In this document: positions 1 to 6,757 of the stretch, piece by piece
Layout: the number at the start of each line of letters is the position of its first letter
How positions within the stretch are numbered: the stretch's first letter is position 1
DNA from: Actinomycetota bacterium
GTDB lineage: Bacteria; Actinomycetota; Thermoleophilia; Gaiellales; Gaiellaceae
Length of the DNA stretch: 18,112 nucleotides
Assembly (NCBI GenBank): GCA_013696595.1
Contig: JACCYG010000017.1
Coordinates: 1-18,112, forward strand
Direction of reading: 5' to 3'
The notes under the pieces: generated by a model
Told to the model about the DNA's origin: nothing
Databases searched by the model: none
The model's input: only the letters and a program-made list of their open reading frames with translations
Translations under genes and position numbers: made by a program

Positions 1-57
1 AGCGAGGGCGAACTAGACTGGGCTCGCCGCGCCCGGCTCGTAAAGGAGGGGATCTGA
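1..57 (+). CDS. 3' end of an upstream gene (partial)
   Basis: Reading from base 1 there is an open frame ending in TGA at 55-57. It encodes the 18-residue tail SEGELDWARRARLVKEGI. It stops 5 bases before the GTG of the next gene, and its last codons contain that gene's ribosome binding site. This spacing is typical of an operon and is the main reason to believe it is real. The fragment is too short to assign a family; a glycosyltransferase would be a reasonable partner for the GH15 protein downstream, but that is only a guess. Confidence 0.5.
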   Translation, partial: SEGELDWARRARLVKEGI

Positions 58-62
58 CTCAC

Positions 63-1178
63 GTGGCAGCCCGCGGAGTGACCGGTGCGGATGCGCTGCG
101 TCCGGACGATCTCGCGCGCCTGCTGCGCCGGAGCGTCGACGTCATCCGGGAGAACCAGGATGAGGGCGGCGCCTATCTGGCCTCGCCGAGCCTGCCCACG
201 TACCGCTTCAGCTGGTTTCGCGACGGAGCCTTCATCGCCGATGCGATGAGCCGGGCCGGGCAGGCCGAAAGCGCCGAGGCGTTCTTTCGCTGGTGCGCCG
301 ACATCGTGATCGCGCGTGGGGACCGGATCGAGAGCCTGATCGCCCGTCACCGCGCGGGCGAGGCGATCGACCGGGACGAGCATCTCCGTTGCCGCTACCG
401 CCCGGACGGGAGCGAGGGCGACATGCCCTGGTCGAACTTTCAGCTCGACGGCTACGGGATGTGGATCTGGGCGCTCGGCGCCCATGCGTCACGCCACGCG
501 CGGAGCGTCGAGCCGTTTGCGGACGCGGTCGTGCTCTCGGCCCGCTACCTCGCCGAGTTCTGGGACGAGCCCTGCTTCGACTGGTGGGAGGAGCGCTTCG
601 GCTGCCACACGGCCACGCTCGCCGCCGTCCACGCGGGCCTGGTGACGGCGGGAGAGCTCGACTCGCGAGCCGCGGACGCGGCCGAGGCGGCGAACCGGAT
701 CGCGGCGACGGTTTGGGCTGAAGGCGTCGTCGACGGCCGCCTGGCGGGCGAGCTGGGCGACCCGCGAATCGACGCGAGCCTCGTGGCTTGTTCGACGCCC
801 TTCCGCTTGCTCGATCCGGACGAGCCGGTCGTCGAAGCAACCGTGCGTGCCCTCGAGGCGGAAATCGCGCACGGCGGCGTGCACCGATATCCGGGCGATT
901 CCTACTACGGAGGCGGCGAGTGGCTCCTGCTCGCGGCTCTCCTCGGCTGGCACTACGCCGAGGCCGGGCGTCGGGACGACGCGTGGGCTCAGCTCGCATG
1001 GGTCGCCGCGCAGGCGAACGAGGCCGGGGATCTCCCGGAACAGGTCGAGAGCCACCTCGAGACGCCGTCGGCGCTCGACGATTGGGTACGGAAGTGGGGG
1101 CCGTCCGCGTCGCCGCTCCTCTGGTCGCACGCGATGTTCGTCACGCTCGCACTCGACTTGGGGTTGTCGCTTGAATAA
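63..1178 (+). CDS. GH15 family glucoamylase-like glycoside hydrolase
   Basis: A 371-residue protein that looks like a bare (alpha/alpha)6-barrel catalytic domain of glycoside hydrolase family 15 (glucoamylase/trehalase type). Seen: SWFRDGAF at residues 50-57, matching the GH15 'W.RD..F' substrate loop; NFQLDGYG at 125-132; WWEER at 174-178, where Glu176/177 fits the general acid; and LPEQ at 324-327 with PLLWSHAMFV at 351-360, matching the general-base 'EQ' and 'L.WSHA' motifs. There is no signal peptide, so it is probably cytoplasmic. The GTG start is supported by GGAGGGG at 45-51. The neighbours overlap or nearly touch, so it is co-transcribed with the FAD protein and the beta-helix protein. 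It lacks the N-terminal beta-sandwich of many bacterial GH15 enzymes. Substrate is unknown (maltodextrin, trehalose or another alpha-glucoside); family assignment is fairly firm. Confidence 0.82.
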   Translation: MAARGVTGADALRPDDLARLLRRSVDVIRENQDEGGAYLASPSLPTYRFSWFRDGAFIADAMSRAGQAESAEAFFRWCADIVIARGDRIESLIARHRAGEAIDRDEHLRCRYRPDGSEGDMPWSNFQLDGYGMWIWALGAHASRHARSVEPFADAVVLSARYLAEFWDEPCFDWWEERFGCHTATLAAVHAGLVTAGELDSRAADAAEAANRIAATVWAEGVVDGRLAGELGDPRIDASLVACSTPFRLLDPDEPVVEATVRALEAEIAHGGVHRYPGDSYYGGGEWLLLAALLGWHYAEAGRRDDAWAQLAWVAAQANEAGDLPEQVESHLETPSALDDWVRKWGPSASPLLWSHAMFVTLALDLGLSLE

Positions 1179-2280
1179 GCCGCGGACATTCGCGATCGTC
1201 GGCGGCGGCCTCGCCGGGTTCACGGCCTACGCGACCCTCCGCCACGGGGGTCTCGAGCCCGACGAGATCGCCGTCTTTGGAACCGATTCAGATCCAGCGG
1301 CCGCGTGGCGCCGACGGGCGGCGTCGATCCGCCAGCGGCGCATGCGCTCCGAGAGCGACGGCCATTGCTATCCGACCTCGTTCCCCGGCCTTGCGGTCCG
1401 CGAAGCGATGCGACGGCGGACGCCCGCGCCGCTCGTCCAGACGATCTTCGACTGGTACAACCCGACCGTCGACGACTTTCTCGAGCACGTTGCCGCCCTC
1501 CGCGAGCGATCGGGCTGGGACGCGAGCTTCGTACACGCCCGCGTAAATCGCGTTCGGTCCGTCGAGGGCGGTTTCGACCTCGCCGGCCACGGTGTCTTCC
1601 GCCACGTCTTGCTCGCGCCCGGCCACCCAGGCCTCGCCCTGCCCCCGGAGCTGGCTGAGGACGGGCGCATCGTCCACGCCTACGAGCCGCACGACTACGC
1701 CGATCACGTGGCGGTCGTCGGCGCCGGGATGGCGGCCGCAACGGAGTGGGTGAACGCTCTCGCCGCCGGCTCGTCCGTTGTGTCCGTTCGCCGCCGCGAG
1801 CCGGAGCGGCGGCCGCTCAACGTACCCCGCGAGGTCTTCACCCGCCGGGGCCTCGCCGCCTTCCACGCGCGAACGCCGGCCGAGCGCGGCGCACTTCTGC
1901 GCTCGTGGCTCGGCCCGTCCTATCCGCCTGGCCGGAACTGGGACGAGCCGATCGAGCAGGCGGCCGGGGCCGGCCGCTTTCGGGTCGCGGCCGAAGTCGA
2001 CGGGGCCGAGCAGATCGTCTGTGCGACCGGCTTTCTGCGCGGATACCAGCACGACCCGCTGCTCGCGCGCCTGGTCGCCGAGAACGGGCTCGAGACCGTC
2101 GACGGATGGATCGTGCTCGCGCCCGACTCGACCGTTCCGGCGCTGACGGACGCGGACCGGACGCTCGCCGTCGCCGGTGTCCCCGGCCAGCTGGCCTTTC
2201 CCGCCGCGGACACTCTGGCCGGCGCGAAGTACGCGGGACGCCGCTTCCTGAACCGGGTGAGGCGATGGCGTACACGCTGA
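1171..2280 (+). CDS. FAD-dependent oxidoreductase, flavin monooxygenase-like
   Basis: A 369-residue flavoprotein. Residues 8-16 (AIVGGGLAG) form the FAD-binding Rossmann GxGxxG; VVGAGMAAA at 182-190 is a second, NAD(P)H-type Rossmann motif; and ATGF at 285-288 is the motif seen before the last FAD strand in flavin-containing monooxygenases and SidA/IucD-like N-hydroxylases. Near the C-terminus, residues around VAGVPGQLAFPAADTLAGAKYAG resemble the final FAD-contacting segment of such enzymes. The TTG at 1171 is chosen because it places the FAD motif at the extreme N-terminus as usual; it overlaps the GH15 stop by 8 bases, suggesting translational coupling, though no strong ribosome binding site is visible. 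The next gene overlaps its end by 16 bases. The open frame continues far upstream, but only as a shadow of the GH15 gene. The substrate is not deducible. Confidence 0.78.
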   Translation: MNKPRTFAIVGGGLAGFTAYATLRHGGLEPDEIAVFGTDSDPAAAWRRRAASIRQRRMRSESDGHCYPTSFPGLAVREAMRRRTPAPLVQTIFDWYNPTVDDFLEHVAALRERSGWDASFVHARVNRVRSVEGGFDLAGHGVFRHVLLAPGHPGLALPPELAEDGRIVHAYEPHDYADHVAVVGAGMAAATEWVNALAAGSSVVSVRRREPERRPLNVPREVFTRRGLAAFHARTPAERGALLRSWLGPSYPPGRNWDEPIEQAAGAGRFRVAAEVDGAEQIVCATGFLRGYQHDPLLARLVAENGLETVDGWIVLAPDSTVPALTDADRTLAVAGVPGQLAFPAADTLAGAKYAGRRFLNRVRRWRTR

Positions 2281-3446
2281 GAGGCCGGCTCGAGACACGC
2301 CTCGCCGCGACGCTGACACCGCTCCTGGCGGCCGGCGTCCTCGCTCTCTTCCTCCGGGAATGGTGGCCGCTCGCGTTGGCCGCGCTCATGGTCGGCGTCG
2401 GTGTCGCGCTCGACGTCGCGGTCTACCACCGCGCCCTTTCCTATCAGGCCGGCTGGCTCGCCCTCCCGCTCGGGGCGCTCGAGCTGGCGCTCGTGATGGC
2501 CCTCGTCTGGCTCGCCGGAGTCCCCGCTCCGCTCGACGCTGCGCTTGCGTTCTACGCCGGGTCGTGGCTCCTGGCCCAGGTCCTCGGCCACGCCGTCTTT
2601 CCGCTTGCTCGGCTCACGTACGCCGAGGACGGGGGCGAGCTCGGCCGCGCTGGGCCGATCCTCGCCGCCGCGGTCCTCGCCTTCGTCGCGTTCGCGGGCG
2701 GGACGGCGTGGGGAACGAGGCCGCCGACGGTCCACCTGGACGCGGGCGTCCACCGGGGCCCACTCCTCCTCGACGAGGCGCAGAGGATCGTCGGCGAGCG
2801 CGGCACCGTCGTCCAAGGCGGGATCGTCATCACGGCCAACGACGTGACCGTCCGGGGCGTGACCGTGATGGGCGGCACGAACGGAATCGAGATCGAGAGC
2901 GCGGAGAACGTCCTGCTCGACGACGTCACGATTGTCGACGCGGTCGAGGACGGGATCCATGCGCGGCAGAGCTCGATCACCGTGCGTGACTGCCTCGTCT
3001 GGCGCCTGCGCGGCGAGCTCTCACAGGGAATCGACATCTCGTTCTCGAGCGCCCGCCCGCCTAGCCTCATCGAGGGGTGCACGGTCGTCGGCGGCGCGGA
3101 GGGGATCGCGACCTACATGACCCACGCGATGGTGCGCGACAACAAGGTACTTGGCACGACTCAGCGCGGAATTTCGCTCAACGAGATGTCGATGGGCTCC
3201 GTGGAGGACAATGACGTCCACGACGCCCTTGGGATCGGGATTTATTGCGGGGATTACTCGCACTGCGAGATCGCGGGGAATCACGTATCGGGGACGCGTC
3301 CGGATGTCGCTTCACAGGTGCGATCTCGCGGTGGATACGGAATCGTGGCCCTTTACGGCTCGACGGCCACGCTGGACGACAATGAGCTCGTTCGTAACGC
3401 AGAAGACGTGGCCGCGTTCATTAACTCGCGGATCGTCCGCGAGTAA
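2265..3446 (+). CDS. Membrane-anchored right-handed parallel beta-helix protein
   Basis: A 393-residue protein in two parts. Residues 14-147 hold about five hydrophobic helices (roughly 14-30, 35-54, 63-84, 93-113, 130-147). Residues 185-388 hold repeating rungs such as NDVTVRGVTVMGG, NVLLDDVTIVDA, SSITVRDCLVW, HAMVRDNKVLG and SMGSVEDNDVHD, the pattern of a right-handed parallel beta-helix (PbH1 repeats, NosD/pectate-lyase-like fold). Such domains usually bind or act on polysaccharide, but no catalytic set is recognisable. With an odd number of helices the beta-helix would probably lie outside the membrane if the N-terminus is cytoplasmic. The ATG lies inside the end of the FAD gene (16-base overlap), the third overlapping gene of this operon. 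Function is not known; a link to sugar handling with the GH15 gene is inference from context. Confidence 0.75.
   Translation: MAYTLRGRLETRLAATLTPLLAAGVLALFLREWWPLALAALMVGVGVALDVAVYHRALSYQAGWLALPLGALELALVMALVWLAGVPAPLDAALAFYAGSWLLAQVLGHAVFPLARLTYAEDGGELGRAGPILAAAVLAFVAFAGGTAWGTRPPTVHLDAGVHRGPLLLDEAQRIVGERGTVVQGGIVITANDVTVRGVTVMGGTNGIEIESAENVLLDDVTIVDAVEDGIHARQSSITVRDCLVWRLRGELSQGIDISFSSARPPSLIEGCTVVGGAEGIATYMTHAMVRDNKVLGTTQRGISLNEMSMGSVEDNDVHDALGIGIYCGDYSHCEIAGNHVSGTRPDVASQVRSRGGYGIVALYGSTATLDDNELVRNAEDVAAFINSRIVRE
3425..3443 (+). terminator. Hairpin over the last codons of the beta-helix gene
   Basis: CTCGCGGA (3425-3432), loop TCG, then TCCGCGAG (3436-3443): a perfect 8-base-pair stem with a 3-base loop, ending directly before the TAA stop. 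There is no run of T after it, so it is not a classical intrinsic terminator. It could be a T-poor terminator or an mRNA 3'-end stabiliser. It separates the operon from the next gene, which has its own promoter. Confidence 0.35.
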
Positions 3447-3464
3447 GCAGTCCCGCGGTTCGAT

Positions 3465-3492
3465 TTGACACGCGCGGCCGGACGTTTACCAT
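3465..3492 (+). promoter_or_regulatory. Sigma70-type promoter for the zinc-ribbon gene
   Basis: TTGACA at 3465-3470 (perfect -35), a 16-base spacer, and TACCAT at 3487-3492 (4 of 6 matches to TATAAT). This predicts transcription starting near 3499 and a leader of about 40 bases that carries the ribosome binding site at 3528-3534. It is the best -35/-10 pair I can see in the window. Confidence 0.65.
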
Positions 3493-3527
3493 CGTTCCGG
3501 CAATTCTTAGATAATTCACCTTCGAGT

Positions 3528-3534
3528 AGGAGGG
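3528..3534 (+). promoter_or_regulatory. Ribosome binding site deciding a TTG start
   Basis: AGGAGGG lies 4 bases upstream of the TTG at 3539. It is a near-perfect anti-Shine-Dalgarno match and fixes the TTG as the start of the small zinc-ribbon gene, for which no ATG or GTG is available nearby. Confidence 0.7.
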
Positions 3535-3538
3535 ACAA

Positions 3539-3736
3539 TTGGCGCGGAAAACGGTCCTTGTTTGTGACGATTGTGGAAAAGAAGTCGGCGAAGGCAAAGG
3601 CGCCACGCTTCGCATGACGTACGCCGACGCGCGTCGCGGCGCGCGGGCAGCCGACCTCTGCGACGACTGCGCGGGCAAGATGCCGGGCCGCGCGGCGGCT
3701 CGCCGGGGCCGGCGCCCCAAGGCGGCAGCGGCGTAG
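3539..3736 (+). CDS. Small zinc-ribbon protein with basic AT-hook-like tail
   Basis: A 65-residue protein with two CxxC pairs (Cys9/Cys12 and Cys41/Cys44), the layout of a treble-clef or zinc-ribbon finger, followed by a basic, alanine-rich tail (residues 50-65) containing RRGRRPK. That tail resembles an AT-hook (RGRP core) or the end of a histone-like protein, so nucleic-acid binding is a fair inference. Expression signals are strong: its own TTGACA promoter and an AGGAGGG ribosome binding site. Its codons use more A/T than the neighbours near the 5' end (for example AAA, TGT, GAT). I do not recognise a named family. It could bind DNA or RNA, or be a small accessory of ribosomes or RNA polymerase. 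Confidence 0.75.
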   Translation: MARKTVLVCDDCGKEVGEGKGATLRMTYADARRGARAADLCDDCAGKMPGRAAARRGRRPKAAAA

Positions 3737-3792
3737 TTTCGCACCCGTTCTAGGCGCCGGCGCGGCCGTCCGGAAGCGGCCGAGGCGAGTTC

Positions 3793-3798
3793 TAGAAT
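3793..3798 (+). promoter_or_regulatory. -10 element of a probable leaderless promoter (addB-like gene)
   Basis: TAGAAT (5 of 6 matches to TATAAT) ends 7 bases before the GTG at 3806, so transcription would begin at or next to the start codon. No ribosome binding site is visible between them, and no good -35 is seen 16-18 bases upstream. This is the usual layout of leaderless actinobacterial genes (TANNNT about 7 bases before the start). Confidence 0.55.
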
Positions 3799-3805
3799 GG
3801 CGTGA

Positions 3806-6757
3806 GTGGGGCTCTCTCTTCTCGTCGGCCCGACGAACGCGGGCAAGGTCGCGCGACTCCTCGATCGCTATGTCGAGGCCGCCGGGCGCGAGCCGGTTCT
3901 GGTCGTTCCGAGCCGTGCCGACGTCGACCGGGTCGAGCGCGACCTCCTGGCTCGCGCGCACGGCCTTCTGGGCGGGTCGATCGGCACGTTCGACGACCTG
4001 TTCAAGCGAATTGCGCACCACCGCGGCGGGCCGGAAGCTCCGGAGGCGCGACCGCCGATCGGCCCTGCTCAGCGCGATCTTCTTCTCGCCCGAATCGTCA
4101 ACCGCGCTTCGCTCAACGGGCTCTCTCCCTCCGCCCGTTTTCCCGGGTTCGCCCACGCGCTCGGCGACGCGATCGCCGACGCCGAGTCGGCTCTCCTCGA
4201 GCCGACCGACCTGGACGGCGCGCTCGCGGATCTCTATCGGACGTATCGCGCGGAGCTCGACCGGTTCGAGCTCTGGGACCGGGAGCTGGAACGCCGCCAT
4301 GCAGCCGAGCTCGTCGGGGGCGACCTGGCCGCCTGGGATGGGAGCCCGGTCTTCGCGTACGGCTTCGAGGACCTGACGGGAGCTCAATGGGCGCTGCTCG
4401 AGGCGTTGGCCGGACGTACGGAAGTCACGATTTCGCTCCCGTACGAGCCGGGCCGGGCCGTCTTCGCCTCGCTCGAGCGAACGGCGGAAGACCTTGCGCG
4501 ACTCGCCGACGGGCGGATCGAGGAGCTGCCGGCCCAGCCCTGGTACGACTCGCCTGCGCTCGCATGCCTCGAGCGGGCTCTCTTCGCCGAGTCATCGCCG
4601 GGCCCCGCGCCGGCCCTTGACGGGAGCATCAGGTTCCTCGAGGCGGCGGGCTCGGGCGCGGTGCTCGAGCTCGTCGGCGACGAGATCCTCGGCCTCCTGC
4701 GCGCGGGAACGGGCGCCGGCCAGATCGCGGTCATCACGACGAGCGTCGAACGGTGGCGCGCGCCGCTCGAGGCGGCCTTCGGGAGCCTCGGAATCCCGTA
4801 CTGCGTCGAGGCGCCGGATACGCTCGGCCGGACGGCGTTCGGCCGTGCACTACTTGGGCTCCTGCGCTACGCGTGGCTCGGCGGGACGCGCAGAGATCTC
4901 TTCACCTTTCTCCGCTCGCCGTACTCCGGCCTTCCCCGGTTTCGCGCGGATTTCCTCGAGGGCCGGCTGCGAGGACGAGCCGTCTCCGACCGCGTCCGCG
5001 TCGAGGAGGAGACGGTTCGCCTCCTCGGCCAGCCTGTCGCAGCGCTCGAGGAGGTTCGCGCCTCGAGTGGTCCCGTCGACGCGGCCCGGCGGGCGGCGAG
5101 CTTCATGCTCCGCGCCGCCTACGGGCTCGCGGCCCCGCCCGTCGCCGACGACGCGAAGATCGACCTCCGCGCGCACAAGGCGGTCGAGCGGCTTGCGAAG
5201 GAGCTCGACGGCTGGGCCAGGCTTACGGGGGAAGAGGCACGGCCGGAGCAGGTCGTCGCCGCGCTCGAGCGCGCACCCGTCCGGCTCGTACGCCCCCCCG
5301 AGGCCGGCCGCGTCGCCGTCCTCGACCTTCTCCGCGCGCGGACGCGCCGGTTCGCCGCCGTGTTCGTCCTCGGTCTCGAAGAGGGCGCCTTCCCGCGACG
5401 CGCCGTCGAGACCCCCTTCCTACCCGACGAGGAGCGCCGCCGCCTGGAAGAGGGCGGACGCGGCCGCCGGCTCGTTCGGCCGGATCCGGTCGCCCGCGAC
5501 CGCTACCTCTTCTACACGGCCTGCACCAGGGCCTGGCAGCGCCTCACGCTCGTTCGCGAGGCGGCGACCGACGACGGGCGGCCGAAGGAGCCGAGCCCGT
5601 TCTACGAGGAGGTGCGGTCGCGCTTTCCCGCGGCAGACGTGGCCCGCTGGACGCGCCGACGGCGGATCTCCGACGTCACCTGGGAGCTGGAGCGGGCGCC
5701 GACCGAGCGCGAGCGGTTGCGCGCGGCGGCTGTGCTCAGCGCCGCCGACGAGGACGAGGCGCGCGCTCTCGCGCGGGCGAACGGCTGGGAGCGGCGGATC
5801 GACCGGGCGCTCGGCGCCTTTCAGCGCCCAACTCAGCTCACGCATCCGACCGTCCTCCGCCAGCTCGAGGAAACGACTCGCTTCTCGGTCACCGAGCTCG
5901 AGACCTTCGGGACGTGCTCGTCGATGTGGCTCTTCGAGCGGGTGGTCGACCCCCGGGCGATCGACGCCGAGCTCGACGCGCGCATCCGTGGAGGAGTCGC
6001 GCACCAGGCCCTCTATCGCTTCTACTCCGGGCTTCCGAAGCGGATGGGGGTCGAGCAGGTCGAGGCCGATCGCCTCGACGAGGCTCTCGACTTCTTGAGG
6101 GAATGCCTCGCCGACGCGATCGCAGGCCAGGTGCGGCTCGAGCTCTCGGACCTCGAGCGTCTCGAGCTCGAGGGAACGCTCGCCCGCGATCTCGAGCAGT
6201 TCGTCCGTCAGGAGGTCGAGCTCGGCTCCCCACTCGTTCCGCGGCGGTTCGAGGTCCTCTTCGGGACACCGGGCGCAGCCGTCGAGCTCCAGCGCGGCCT
6301 CGAACTCGGCGGCTTCACGCTCTCGGGAAAGATCGACCGGATCGATCTCGATCCGTTCAGCGCGCGCGGCATCGTGCAGGATTACAAGTCGGGGAGCGGC
6401 GCGCACTCGGCCGCCGAGATCGAGTCCCAGGGCCGCCTCCAGATCCCGCTCTACATCCTCGCCCTCCGAGATCTGGTCGGCATCGAGCCGCTCGGCGGCC
6501 TCTACCGCGCGCTGGCCGGCTCGCGAGAGGCTCGCGGTCTCGTGCGCGCCTCCGCAGAGGCCGACACGGTTTCGGGTCTCAAGCGCGCCGACTACCTCGA
6601 CGAGGAGAGCTTCTGGAGCCAGGTCGACGGCGCCGCCGACCGCGCGCGCGAGGCCGTGGCGCGCGTGCGAGCAGGCGACGTCCTCCACGACCCGCGCGGC
6701 GGGGACTGTCCGACGTGGTGCGACCTGTGGCCGATGTGCAGGGTGCGGCGCGCATGA
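3806..6757 (+). CDS. addB: AddB-like PD-(D/E)XK nuclease with degenerate helicase domain
   Basis: A 983-residue subunit of a double-strand-break resection complex. The N-terminus has a degenerate Walker A, GPTNAGKV (8-15), with Val where Ser/Thr is needed, so the UvrD-like motor is probably inactive, as in AddB. Remnants of helicase motifs remain (VFVLGLEEGAFPR around 520; YTACTRA further on). The C-terminal nuclease shows GKIDRID (841-847, Asp844) and QDYKSG (Asp859, Lys861), followed by QIPLYILAL, the classic RecB-family order. Four cysteines, Cys704 before the nuclease and Cys968, Cys972 and Cys978 at the extreme C-terminus, match the iron-sulfur staple of AddB, though the first C-terminal gap is three residues rather than two. 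GTG 3806 is chosen for its leaderless promoter. It overlaps the next gene by ATGA, so the two subunits are translationally coupled. Mycobacterial AdnA is the alternative name. Confidence 0.85.
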   Translation: MGLSLLVGPTNAGKVARLLDRYVEAAGREPVLVVPSRADVDRVERDLLARAHGLLGGSIGTFDDLFKRIAHHRGGPEAPEARPPIGPAQRDLLLARIVNRASLNGLSPSARFPGFAHALGDAIADAESALLEPTDLDGALADLYRTYRAELDRFELWDRELERRHAAELVGGDLAAWDGSPVFAYGFEDLTGAQWALLEALAGRTEVTISLPYEPGRAVFASLERTAEDLARLADGRIEELPAQPWYDSPALACLERALFAESSPGPAPALDGSIRFLEAAGSGAVLELVGDEILGLLRAGTGAGQIAVITTSVERWRAPLEAAFGSLGIPYCVEAPDTLGRTAFGRALLGLLRYAWLGGTRRDLFTFLRSPYSGLPRFRADFLEGRLRGRAVSDRVRVEEETVRLLGQPVAALEEVRASSGPVDAARRAASFMLRAAYGLAAPPVADDAKIDLRAHKAVERLAKELDGWARLTGEEARPEQVVAALERAPVRLVRPPEAGRVAVLDLLRARTRRFAAVFVLGLEEGAFPRRAVETPFLPDEERRRLEEGGRGRRLVRPDPVARDRYLFYTACTRAWQRLTLVREAATDDGRPKEPSPFYEEVRSRFPAADVARWTRRRRISDVTWELERAPTERERLRAAAVLSAADEDEARALARANGWERRIDRALGAFQRPTQLTHPTVLRQLEETTRFSVTELETFGTCSSMWLFERVVDPRAIDAELDARIRGGVAHQALYRFYSGLPKRMGVEQVEADRLDEALDFLRECLADAIAGQVRLELSDLERLELEGTLARDLEQFVRQEVELGSPLVPRRFEVLFGTPGAAVELQRGLELGGFTLSGKIDRIDLDPFSARGIVQDYKSGSGAHSAAEIESQGRLQIPLYILALRDLVGIEPLGGLYRALAGSREARGLVRASAEADTVSGLKRADYLDEESFWSQVDGAADRAREAVARVRAGDVLHDPRGGDCPTWCDLWPMCRVRRA

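Noticed and set aside
3763..3782. CGGCCG-N8-CGGCCG hairpin after the zinc-ribbon gene
   Set aside because: The stem is only 6 bp, the 8-base loop is large and no T-run follows; such pairs are common at this GC content.
4753..6753. Upstream part of the frame that contains addA
   Set aside because: It is Arg/Pro/Ala-rich, shadows addB, and the helicase begins naturally at ATG 6754 with an ATGA overlap.
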